Assembly (NCBI GenBank): GCA_029565395.1
Contig: JAKQOG010000006.1
Coordinates: forward strand, 1 to 48,675
From: Candidatus Hydrogenedentota bacterium
GTDB taxonomy: Bacteria > Hydrogenedentota > Hydrogenedentia > Hydrogenedentales > CAILVY01
Direction: 5' to 3'
Length of the DNA: 48,675 nt
The translations under genes and the position numbers were made by a program. Numbering within the stretch: the stretch's first letter is position 1; every line of letters begins with the position of its first letter. The notes beneath the pieces are model-generated. The model saw only the letters and a list, made by a program, of their open reading frames with translations. It was not told the origin of the DNA and did no database searches. This document shows positions 26,055 through 34,420 of the stretch, in pieces.

Positions 26055-27365
26055 ATGGAAGGGACGTTTTACGTATGTTGTCAGCGGGCATGTGCGCGGC
26101 GCAGTGTGGACACCAGCCGAATCGCGGACTATTTCCTTCGTAACGGATTGACTCCCGTTCCGGAGGCGAAAATGGCCGATATCATCCTCATTTATACGTG
26201 CGGCTGTTTCGCTAAAGCGGAAGACATGACAATGCGCACGGTTGCCAAATTAAAACGGGAAAAATCGGATGGGGCGCGTTTCATCGTAACTGGCTGCCTC
26301 ACAAAAATTCATCCTGAAGCACTGTGTGGAGATTACACCGTGCTGAAACCGGAAGAATTAACGGCACTGGATGAGATCATTGGAGCCAAGATCCCCTTTG
26401 CCGATACACCGGCCGCCAACCGGGTGGTAAACGTAAATAACCTCCTCCCAATTCCCTTGAAAAAGCAGATCCGCGACCACTGGCAGTTTAATTTGTATGC
26501 AATCCTGCGGGGCTTTCAGGTCCTGTACAGGAATTATTTTTATTCGGATCGATATGCAAATGCATGGCTGATCAAAGTCTCTGAGGGGTGCATGAACAAA
26601 TGCAGCTATTGCGTGATTCGGAAGGCGGGCGGGCCCTTGCGGAGCAAGCCCGTGGAAGCCATTTTACAAGAATTCCGAAATGGTCTGGAGCAAGGGTTTA
26701 AGGAGTTTGTGCTTATTCCACACGATCTCGGCTGCTATGGATTTGACCTGAAAACCGACGTCATCGAATTATTGGAAAAATTGTTTGCCATCGAAGGGGA
26801 TTATCTGGTGGAATTGCCCGATGTCAATCCTCGATGGCTGATTAAATATTATGATCAATTTACCGCGATTTTTCAGAAATATGGGCATAAAGTCTCTCGA
26901 ATTGTCATCCCGTTTCAATCAGGAAGCGACAGAGTCCTGGAAAAGATGAACCGGAAATATACCGCGGAGGAAGCCGCCGCATGCATTAAGGGCCTGCGCG
27001 CATTGGTCCCAAACTTGGTCATCGAAACACACATTATGATTGGATTCCCTGGCGAGACCGAAGAAGACTTCGAACAATCCAAAAACCTTGTAAAAAGCCT
27101 GAATATCAACACGGTCGTTCTCTATGACTATGAGGATATGTATGGAACGGAGTCGGCCGCCATGACCAACAAAGTCCCCTCAAAGGTTATTTTCCGCAGA
27201 AAACGGGAGCTGCAGCGGGAGATCAAGTACAATCTCGGATCAGGGGTTTCGGACAAAGCATGGGTAGCCCCAAAGAAATTACCGGCGGCGTGTCTTGGCA
27301 AAGCGGTGGTTTCACCTTCCCCAGGTGCGGAAACAAAAACACAAGTTTCCAAGGCAAGTGTGTGA
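26055..27365 (+). CDS. methylthiotransferase-like radical SAM protein
   Basis: A 436-residue protein of the MTTase type. The N-terminal domain has three spaced Cys candidates for a second 4Fe-4S cluster (Cys8/9, Cys49 or 51 in YTCGCF, Cys81 in VTGCLTK). The radical SAM cluster motif CMNKCSYC is at 179-186, and later FQSGSDRVLEKMNRKY and IMIGFPGETEEDF match the MiaB/RimO core. The C-terminal TRAM domain that binds tRNA in MiaB is not recognisable; instead the last 40 residues are Pro/Ser/Thr-rich. The N-terminal motif is also divergent (usual GCxxN). So it may methylthiolate, or otherwise modify, an RNA or protein other than the classical tRNA target. AGGAGGTGT precedes the ATG. It is alone, 16 nt from a convergent gene. 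Confidence 0.8.
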   Translation: MEGTFYVCCQRACARRSVDTSRIADYFLRNGLTPVPEAKMADIILIYTCGCFAKAEDMTMRTVAKLKREKSDGARFIVTGCLTKIHPEALCGDYTVLKPEELTALDEIIGAKIPFADTPAANRVVNVNNLLPIPLKKQIRDHWQFNLYAILRGFQVLYRNYFYSDRYANAWLIKVSEGCMNKCSYCVIRKAGGPLRSKPVEAILQEFRNGLEQGFKEFVLIPHDLGCYGFDLKTDVIELLEKLFAIEGDYLVELPDVNPRWLIKYYDQFTAIFQKYGHKVSRIVIPFQSGSDRVLEKMNRKYTAEEAAACIKGLRALVPNLVIETHIMIGFPGETEEDFEQSKNLVKSLNINTVVLYDYEDMYGTESAAMTNKVPSKVIFRRKRELQREIKYNLGSGVSDKAWVAPKKLPAACLGKAVVSPSPGAETKTQVSKASV

Positions 27366-27381
27366 TACTTATTTCGATCCG

Positions 27382-28599
27382 TTACTTGTGGTTTCCAACG
27401 AGCGAAGCTATTGGAATTACGGCCATTTCGGCGCTGTTCAGATTGCGCCCGCGCCCGCCATCGTTGGAATACGCCACATAGAGATGCCCTTCGTGTTCCA
27501 CCGCATACGGATAGGAAAGGGCTGTCCCCACAATCGATTCGCCGGGGCCTTGCGGGAAAATATCATCGCGGATTCGATAGAGTTGCGAAAAGAGATTCTC
27601 CCCTGGTTTGCTGACGGCAAGGGTGAGTGGATGACGCGCCCGTCCATGATCCCGCACAAAGGTTCCCACCACATACCGCTGGCCCGTGCTGAGATGACCT
27701 GCGAATGCTTTAGTGCAGGGCATAGGCAGATTAGAGCGTTGAAGTTCAGTCCACCTTCGCCCAAAATCGCGGCTGGTGGACACCAGCGCAGTATCGTGAT
27801 CCCAACCCCCGCGAACAATGGCCACAATCTCCTCAGATTCCACTAAAATAGTGGTTTCTCCCCAAATCTCGCGAAACCGGTCCGGCACAGGAAGCGCGAC
27901 CGTGTCCCAATGGCTAAAATCATTCCCGCGGCTGATGGCCACGGCAGGGTACGCGTGCTTGGGACCATCCGGGATTCGCGCCCCGGCCATAATCCAATTT
28001 CCGTCATTCATTCGGATCGGACGGTCGCACGGCCAGAAACCTTGCGCCGCGATACCCGTCGATTCCCATGCAAGAGAGACATCTTCTTGCGATATTGGTT
28101 CTGTCATCAGCAGAAAAGCTTCAGTGCGCAAATCGGCATAGCCCGCGCCGAACCGGCCAAGAAATGCCCACAATTTTCCGTCATGAGAAAGGAAAACGCC
28201 ATGACTGCGCCCTTCGGTCTCGGTATGATCCGCCAACATCCATACCGGACTCCAAGTGACGCCGCCGTCCAGGCTATGCCGCCCCTGCGCCACTTCCGTG
28301 GGGGTATTCTCGTCCTTTTTGTTGTGTCCCCAAAAAGAAAACAACATGTTTTTATGCCAAACCAGGGCGAGGCCATGCAGCCAATTGAAGCCATCCACCT
28401 CCATCTCACGTTTTTTGATCACGGAAAAGCGGACGTCCTTAAGCAGGGGTGCTTCCGAAGCGCTTGGCGCCGGATGGGAAGGGGCCCATAGCTGAAATAA
28501 CGCATCGTCGTCCGCAGTTGCCCCCTTCTGGAAATGAAAGAAACTGAGGATAAGGAAACACACGCCAAAAACGTTGCTTTGCCTTTTATGCCAAATCAT
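27382..28599 (-). CDS. secreted sialidase-like (BNR) protein
   Basis: A 405-residue protein with a signal peptide (MIWHKRQSNVFGVCFLILSF) and a six-bladed propeller pattern. Asp-box turns are SLDGGVTWSPVW (about 105), and STSRDFGRRWTEL (about 290). An Arg-rich patch (CDRPIR) could be part of the arginine set that binds carboxylates in sialidases, but I cannot align the full Arg triad, Tyr and Glu, so enzymatic activity is uncertain. It may cut or bind sugars in the envelope or outside. The open frame extends upstream, but the 28599 ATG is preferred because GAAAGGGTT lies just before and the signal peptide starts there. It is 29 nt after the membrane-protein gene, in the same orientation, so probably an operon. 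Confidence 0.75.
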   Translation of the reverse strand: MIWHKRQSNVFGVCFLILSFFHFQKGATADDDALFQLWAPSHPAPSASEAPLLKDVRFSVIKKREMEVDGFNWLHGLALVWHKNMLFSFWGHNKKDENTPTEVAQGRHSLDGGVTWSPVWMLADHTETEGRSHGVFLSHDGKLWAFLGRFGAGYADLRTEAFLLMTEPISQEDVSLAWESTGIAAQGFWPCDRPIRMNDGNWIMAGARIPDGPKHAYPAVAISRGNDFSHWDTVALPVPDRFREIWGETTILVESEEIVAIVRGGWDHDTALVSTSRDFGRRWTELQRSNLPMPCTKAFAGHLSTGQRYVVGTFVRDHGRARHPLTLAVSKPGENLFSQLYRIRDDIFPQGPGESIVGTALSYPYAVEHEGHLYVAYSNDGGRGRNLNSAEMAVIPIASLVGNHK

Positions 28600-28628
28600 A
28601 CGAACCCTTTCGGTTTGTCGATAGGCGC

Positions 28629-29363
28629 TCACTCCAGGCAATTGATGAGTTGACCAAATCCTATTGCCGTCCAACCAATAATTAACCATCCGAAGGGAAT
28701 AAACAGATAGGCGGCCAGCTTGCGCCGGGTTACGGCAAGAAACAGGAGTAGGGCGAGCAACACGGAAAAAATCAGCGCTAACGTCAGCGAGAAGAATTCC
28801 CCCGCATTTGGAAAAGAAAATAGACGTGCAACCTGCGTGGCCCACGGTCCAAAGGGGAGGGATACGACAAACGCCGAGCAACTGCGCAATGGCAAAAACT
28901 GCGGGATGTGTATCGTTGCAATCACCAAACACGGTGCTGCGACAATGACCGGAGCCAGCCAAATCCCCAGGAAGTACTTGATCGCTGCGATATCAGAGCG
29001 TTGTAACCGCCGTGCCATGAACGGAATCGCTGCAGCCATCAATAAAAAAGGGGTTGAAAACATGAGGCCTGTTCTGTGAATGCCGGATTTAAAGAGAACC
29101 AAAAATAGCATGCCTGCGAATAGAAGCAATGCCAACCCAAAACAAACCCATACCCCGTGTGTGTCGCGTTCGAGGAGCGCCATCACTATTCCACTGAGTC
29201 CTGCGGCAACAGCCCATAGGAAGAAGATACCGGAAAACTGGGTATTGCCCAAAAGGAGTATTGCGCCAAATAACGAGGCAGCCAATCCGGCGGCAACCGC
29301 ACTTGCGCTGAGAGGAATTGTTTTGTTTGAAGAAATTGCTGTACGTTCAGATCCCGAACTCAT
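28629..29363 (-). CDS. polytopic membrane protein of unknown function
   Basis: A 244-residue protein with about seven hydrophobic segments from residue 20 to the end, a Lys/Arg-containing loop near 120 (MARRLQRSD) and another near 215 (VTRRKLAAY). I recognise no family motif; a general permease or small integral membrane protein is possible. GAGGAGAAGG stands ahead of the ATG, and the stop lies 29 nt before the sialidase-like gene, so the two are probably expressed together. The divergent neighbour is the alpha-galactosidase-like gene 146 nt away. Confidence 0.6.
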   Translation of the reverse strand: MSSGSERTAISSNKTIPLSASAVAAGLAASLFGAILLLGNTQFSGIFFLWAVAAGLSGIVMALLERDTHGVWVCFGLALLLFAGMLFLVLFKSGIHRTGLMFSTPFLLMAAAIPFMARRLQRSDIAAIKYFLGIWLAPVIVAAPCLVIATIHIPQFLPLRSCSAFVVSLPFGPWATQVARLFSFPNAGEFFSLTLALIFSVLLALLLFLAVTRRKLAAYLFIPFGWLIIGWTAIGFGQLINCLE

Positions 29364-29509
29364 CGCACCTTCTCCTCGGTTTGTCTCATAATGCGCCTAT
29401 CACGCGGCATTCCTCTTTGGAGTATACCGCTAAACCGCATTCGTATGGTACTCTTTCACAACGCCCGTTGACGTATAATGACATATATCCGCATGGAGAG
29501 ATCAATACC

Positions 29510-31747
29510 ATGAAATGTGGAATACGTTTCATACTATGCAGTGGAGTTTTTATCCTTATGTCTTCCCTAAATGCATCCGCGGAAACGATTTCCAGTGCCG
29601 GTTGGACGAAAACGGTGGGGGGCTGGTTCGTGGGATTTCATTCTGATACGGCAACACTCGCTTGTAAACACACGGCCTGCGGTGCTGAAGTCTCGGGGAG
29701 TCTGTCGTTCCAGATGACGAATGAAGCGGGGAATGAAGAATCCTGGCAGGTGGTGCTGCCGCGCGATTCAATCACGGATCGGCTCGCATTGCTGGATCGC
29801 AGCGGCAATATTCAAGGGTATGTAACCTTTGGCGGTTTTGGGGATTCGCTGACAATTCAGGCTATTCACCGGTGTGCGCAAAATTATCGTGGTACGCTGA
29901 AATTTGATGCCTCCGCACGCCTTGGCGATCAGACCTTTGCCTGCCGTACACAACCGTTGCAGGGCGGACGTGTCGTGCAAATGGCGTCCGGAAACGCGGA
30001 TAGCCGTCTGAATGATTCCTTGTTCGATTTGACAACGGATACCGCCCTCCGGTTCCGGGGAAATACCGTTAGTATCATGTCGCACCCGAAAGAGGATGGC
30101 CAAATTGAGTTCAAGGCCATGTGCACGGCGTCCATTCATGACCCGGCGCATTCTTCCATCGAACTGAAAATCACGCAACATTACTATCGGGATCACTATG
30201 TCCCCTATTACCGCCCGATCGACAAAAAGCGGTGTCCTGTTGCCCCCACAGGCTGGATGTCCTGGAACGTATATTTTGATACCGCAGGCGAGAAGGAAAA
30301 TATTGAAGAGGCGCGTGTGGCGGCAAAATTTTTACAACCCTACGGCATGGACATTTTCTCTATCGAGTCATGGCAGGATAATTCCCCGGAATTGCCTGTT
30401 TCCAAATTTCATAACCTCACCTTACGCCAAGATCCGAATAAATTCCCCAGCGGAATGAAATGGCTGGCCGATGAGATTCGGAAACTAGGGTTCAAACCTG
30501 GCATCTGGACCGTTCCCTTTGGCACCGGCGATCAAACATTCTACGAAGCCCATAAGGAGTGGTTCTTACATGAACCCGACGGGAAGCCCATGCAGAACTG
30601 GTGCGGTTTGTATGTGCTGGACCCCTCGCAAGAGGCGGTGCGGAAGCACATGGAGGAAACACACCGGATCATGTCGCAGGAGTGGGGGTATGAGTACTTC
30701 AAGATAGATGGAATGTCGGGCCGTAATGCCGGCTATTCCGCCCACTTTTATGAGCGTTCAAACGTTCGCGCGGCCTTCAAGCAACCCTGTGAAGACCCAT
30801 TTCGGCTCTGTGTCGAGGCATTGCGCCGCGGAATTGGTCCGGACCGGCTCTGGCTCGCGTGCCAAGGGCATTATACAGGGCCGGAAATCGGTTTTGCGGA
30901 TGCCGGACGCATCGGCGCCGATATTGTCGCGCATCGCCGCCCGCCGGACTGGAATAATTACAGCAATCAGGCGCGCACCACGCTGAATCAACTATTCGTG
31001 AACAACATCATCTGGTATGGAGACCCCGACACCTTGCTGGTAGGCCCGGAAAATCCCCTGGAAACTGTCCGCCTCGCCGCAACGGTGGTGGCGCTTACCG
31101 GGCAAGCCATGTTCGCCGGCGACAAGCTTGGCGAACTACCGCCGGACCGCATGCGGCTTCTTCAGCAATGCCTGCCGGTGTGCGATATTCGCCCACTGGA
31201 CTTGTTTCCAATTTTTGACATGCTGCCGGTATGGGATCTGAAGATTCAGCGTGCCTTCGGAACATGGGATGTGGTTTCTCTATTCAATTGGGACAGCAAA
31301 GAGAAAAACCTGCAAGTGCGGTTCGATGAACTGGGCCTGGACCCCTCTCAGTCGTATCTCGTCTACGACTGTTGGAATCGGGCATTACAGCCTGAGGTGC
31401 GGGACCAACTGGCTGCAACAGTACCCGCGCATGGCAACGCCCTGTTGGCGGTGTATCCCGATGCCGGACATCCTCAACTGGTGTATTCAGACCGCCACCT
31501 TGCCCAAGGCGGGATCGGCATTGAACAAATTCAATGGAGTGCTGACGCGAAAACCTTGTCAGGCATCGCGCACCTCGTCGGCAAGGATCCCACCGAACTG
31601 GTCATCGCTGTGCCGAACGGTTTTTGGTTTAACGCCGCGCATACCGGCGAAGGCGTCAAAAGCAACATTGCACAAGAAAATGGCCTAATCAACATGAAGC
31701 TGCAACGGAACGAGTCAGGCCCCGCCCACTGGGAACTTCAGTTCTGA
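29510..31747 (+). CDS. secreted alpha-galactosidase-like glycoside hydrolase (clan D, GH27/36 type)
   Basis: A 745-residue exported protein: signal peptide (FILCSGVFILMSSLNASA), an N-terminal beta-rich domain, a TIM barrel and a C-terminal beta domain. The barrel carries GWMSWNVYFD, FKPGIWTVPF and WGYEYFKIDGM, the last with Asp400 at the end of the fourth strand, the nucleophile position in GH27/GH36. A general acid Asp in DAGRIGADI (about 460) is plausible. It would release alpha-linked galactose or related sugars from plant or algal glycans. The start at 29510 follows GGAGAG by 9 nt; the frame is open upstream without a signal peptide, so the shorter form is preferred. Its last 10 nt overlap a convergent pseudogene. 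Confidence 0.83.
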   Translation: MKCGIRFILCSGVFILMSSLNASAETISSAGWTKTVGGWFVGFHSDTATLACKHTACGAEVSGSLSFQMTNEAGNEESWQVVLPRDSITDRLALLDRSGNIQGYVTFGGFGDSLTIQAIHRCAQNYRGTLKFDASARLGDQTFACRTQPLQGGRVVQMASGNADSRLNDSLFDLTTDTALRFRGNTVSIMSHPKEDGQIEFKAMCTASIHDPAHSSIELKITQHYYRDHYVPYYRPIDKKRCPVAPTGWMSWNVYFDTAGEKENIEEARVAAKFLQPYGMDIFSIESWQDNSPELPVSKFHNLTLRQDPNKFPSGMKWLADEIRKLGFKPGIWTVPFGTGDQTFYEAHKEWFLHEPDGKPMQNWCGLYVLDPSQEAVRKHMEETHRIMSQEWGYEYFKIDGMSGRNAGYSAHFYERSNVRAAFKQPCEDPFRLCVEALRRGIGPDRLWLACQGHYTGPEIGFADAGRIGADIVAHRRPPDWNNYSNQARTTLNQLFVNNIIWYGDPDTLLVGPENPLETVRLAATVVALTGQAMFAGDKLGELPPDRMRLLQQCLPVCDIRPLDLFPIFDMLPVWDLKIQRAFGTWDVVSLFNWDSKEKNLQVRFDELGLDPSQSYLVYDCWNRALQPEVRDQLAATVPAHGNALLAVYPDAGHPQLVYSDRHLAQGGIGIEQIQWSADAKTLSGIAHLVGKDPTELVIAVPNGFWFNAAHTGEGVKSNIAQENGLINMKLQRNESGPAHWELQF

Positions 31748-32246
31748 GTGTCCCATACGGAAGAACTACTTCCCGGACGCGTGTCAAGCCGAACCAGATA
31801 TACCGCGTTCCCGCTCATTTCAAACGAAATCGCGGGGTGCTCCGGCACTCGATACTTTCGCCAAGCCGGTACGTAATTTTCACCCCGATATTCACCATGC
31901 CCGCGATATAGGCGTCCGTTTCGGCAAACCGGTAGTACATCGGGTCATCGGCATCCGCTTCAAAAATCGGAACGATAAAATGAATGTCCACCTCGTTCAG
32001 TCCCGCGCAGTGACAATCGTGCAGCCGCGATGAAGGAAATCCCGCCTCTTTATGATAATTGGTAAGATCCGGACCGATTCCCCAATTCACCGGGCCATTG
32101 TTCACGCCATGAAATGCCTTGATCTTTCCCGCCGATTTGCCAAAATCGACGGCAAGGGGCGTTTGTGCATCTTCCACCGACCATCCCGCGCAAGCCAAGG
32201 CCATTGTCAACCCCACACACAACAACAAGCTCTTAACGGCATTCAT
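31738..32246 (-). pseudogene. GH39-like xylosidase/iduronidase gene with large internal deletion
   Basis: The N-terminal part encodes a signal peptide (LLLCVGLTMALACAGWS) and a barrel start: VDFGKSAGKIKAFHGVNNG, RLHDCHCAG, VDIHFIVPIF, VNIGVKITYRLGESIE. That is the beginning of a GH39-like protein, where a long barrel with Asn-Glu motifs should follow. Instead the frame closes after 143 codons. In another frame, starting at the same point, the DNA reads VPEHPAISFEMSG, then NAVYLVRL, as expected for the last beta-strand of such enzymes, with a stop at 31738. So the catalytic barrel (some 300 codons) is missing and the ends are joined out of frame near 31846. It would not be an active enzyme. 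Confidence 0.75.
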
Positions 32247-32282
32247 TTTCTTTTTCCTCCTGAAAATAATAGATAACTCCAG

Positions 32283-34286
32283 CTATTTTTTCTTCCAATG
32301 CGCGATGCAGCCTTCCTGAACAATGCTTGCATCATACTTTGCGGACAACTTTTGCGCCACATGATCCAGGCTGGCATCCACCGCCGATTTTCCGCCAAGG
32401 GTTGCGCGCAGTTTTTCAGCCACGGAATCAAACCGCGCATCCGACGGCGCCCACTTTTGCCAGCCCCAAAGATTATGCCAGCCGTGCGCCGTGTCCCATG
32501 CAAGGTAGGCATCGAAGTAGGCATACAGCAACTGTTCACATGCCGCTTGGGGCGTTGTTGGCGAAACACCCAGCACCAACGCCTCCTGTGCCGCGCGAAG
32601 CCGCAATTGCAGCACCAGACTCTGGGCCACGATGCGGGAATCGGGGAAAAGCTTGCGCCCAAAAAGCCCGCCCCGGCCCAATTGGTCTTTTTGCAGCGCA
32701 TCCGCAAGCCGGTCGGCCCATACCGCCACCTTGGAAGGGTCTGGTTCTTTCATGGCCAGGTAACACTCGGCCAGAAGTCGCTTTTGCGCCGGATAAATAT
32801 ACCCCGCCAGATCCAGCAGCACTTCCGCCTCCGTCCGATTGCGGCACTCCGCATCAAACATAACCGAGGTAAAGAAATACACATCAGGAAACTGGAGCAG
32901 CGGCGTTTGAACATTTCCCATCGCGCCCCCCAGTTGGGGGAACTTGTAGACTTGTTGTTCAAACGTGTCACGAATGCCGTCAATCTCCAGATTCGTTTTG
33001 GGATAGGAAGGCTCGAACTCGATAATACCGTAGGGGAGGAAAACGGCCTTTCCAAGAACACCTTCTTCCTGGCAGATCGGCAAAAACATGTGCTGATCAG
33101 CCGGAATGAACCCAAACTGCGAACAAATCAATTCCCACGGCTCCCTCAGCCCTTGCTTAATGCTTTGCACCGTGGTCCGTTGATGTTCCGCAAGACCCTC
33201 AACGCTCATGTCCTTGCGGCCCCACCCCCAAAGCATCCAGTTAATCAGTTTCGCGTCTTTTCCATGGATATTGTACTGATCGAGCAAGTCACGGAAGCCC
33301 TGTAAAACCTTGATATAGTCGCTTAGCGGACTCCCTGGACAGAACCCCGGATCGGAATCAATATTACACACGCCATCCGCATTATTGATGACGCGGTACA
33401 TGGCTTCCCGCGACGTCATAATCGCCTGAAAATGTTCTGGATTCCCCGGATTCAAATCCTCCTGCGACGGCCGCCAGTAAGGGCGCAGCCTTGGGTCCGC
33501 CACGCCACATCGATCTTTCGCCACGCGGTTGGTGCATTGCATGATCCACACTTCCATCCCATGCTTCTGCTGCGCATAGTCCACCACCCGGCGGCATTCC
33601 TCAAGATACGCTTGATCCTCCGGCGAAAGCGGAACCGGCATAATCTCGATGAAAGGCCAGAGATAGAACAGGTTGATGCCCTGATAGGCCAGAATATCCA
33701 GGTAACGGTGCCAATCGTCTTCCCGCCAACTGCGGAACGAATACGGATAATTAAACGCCCACCCATTGAAATGAAGCCCGCGCTTGGAAAGTGCGGGCTT
33801 GCCCGACAAATCCAGATCCCCTGGCACAAACGCGGTCTGGCCATCGGTCTGGATGGCCTTCATCAAAACCCCCAGCGCCGCTTTCGTGCCGCTGGGCGCG
33901 GAGCCCGCCGCTACAACATACTTCACCTCGTTTCTCGATACGGCCTTTACCCAATACCCCGTTTCACCAAGCTTTTCACTGGAGAGGGTTTCAGGAAGGA
34001 TTTCACCGGCGGCTTTTGTGCCCACTAGAATCCGTACGGGCGTCGAAATGCCCGGCGTGGTAACCACAGCGATCTCTTTGCCCGTCAAATCCTTGAGATA
34101 ACCCGCCAAATCTTCCACCCCATATTCCACATATGAAGGCTGACTGGCGTCGGTTACAATCGCGGCATGATCAAGTGAAACCGTTTCCGCCGCGCCGCAC
34201 CTGGACGCCGCCGCAAGCAAAACAACAAAACAACTATGCAGACAATACCGCAAAACCATCCTGCGCCCGAAAAGCAAAACCTCCAT
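32283..34286 (-). CDS. secreted glycosidase-like protein, TIM barrel with GH67/GH20-type N-domain
   Basis: A 667-residue protein with a signal peptide (LRYCLHSCFVVLLAAASRCGA). Residues about 40-170 match the alpha/beta pre-domain found ahead of the barrel in GH20, GH67 and GH84 enzymes (EYGVEDLAGYLKDLTGKEI). A barrel follows: SKRGLHFNGWAFN, YRYLDILAYQGINLFYLWPF-like segment at about 190-215, and INWMLWGWGRKD further on. I cannot name the catalytic pair, and it does not look like any one classified family I know, so function is open (candidates: glucuronidase or N-acetylhexosaminidase-type). AAAGGAT lies 10 nt before the ATG at 34286; one at 34259 is the alternative. It follows the GH39-like pseudogene on the same strand. 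Confidence 0.65.
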   Translation of the reverse strand: MEVLLFGRRMVLRYCLHSCFVVLLAAASRCGAAETVSLDHAAIVTDASQPSYVEYGVEDLAGYLKDLTGKEIAVVTTPGISTPVRILVGTKAAGEILPETLSSEKLGETGYWVKAVSRNEVKYVVAAGSAPSGTKAALGVLMKAIQTDGQTAFVPGDLDLSGKPALSKRGLHFNGWAFNYPYSFRSWREDDWHRYLDILAYQGINLFYLWPFIEIMPVPLSPEDQAYLEECRRVVDYAQQKHGMEVWIMQCTNRVAKDRCGVADPRLRPYWRPSQEDLNPGNPEHFQAIMTSREAMYRVINNADGVCNIDSDPGFCPGSPLSDYIKVLQGFRDLLDQYNIHGKDAKLINWMLWGWGRKDMSVEGLAEHQRTTVQSIKQGLREPWELICSQFGFIPADQHMFLPICQEEGVLGKAVFLPYGIIEFEPSYPKTNLEIDGIRDTFEQQVYKFPQLGGAMGNVQTPLLQFPDVYFFTSVMFDAECRNRTEAEVLLDLAGYIYPAQKRLLAECYLAMKEPDPSKVAVWADRLADALQKDQLGRGGLFGRKLFPDSRIVAQSLVLQLRLRAAQEALVLGVSPTTPQAACEQLLYAYFDAYLAWDTAHGWHNLWGWQKWAPSDARFDSVAEKLRATLGGKSAVDASLDHVAQKLSAKYDASIVQEGCIAHWKKK

Positions 34287-34371
34287 GCTGAATAAATCCT
34301 TTCAATCAAGTGGTGTGTCACCCGGGATGTTTCGCTATTCTTAATGAAATCAGCACAAAACTTCAAAGGAG

Positions 34372-34380
34372 TGCTATACT
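34372..34380 (+). promoter_or_regulatory. extended -10 promoter for the HD-GYP gene
   Basis: TGCTATACT, the same nonamer as the dtd extended -10, lies 41 nt before the start at 34421. No good -35 is seen. Confidence 0.45.
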
Positions 34381-34420
34381 GAACCGGTTACATAACCTTC
34401 GGGAAAGGGAGCACGTCTCC

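Noticed and set aside
32298..33305. 335-codon + strand frame opposite the secreted barrel gene
   Set aside because: No signal, no ribosome site, arginine- and histidine-rich composition typical of antisense shadows.
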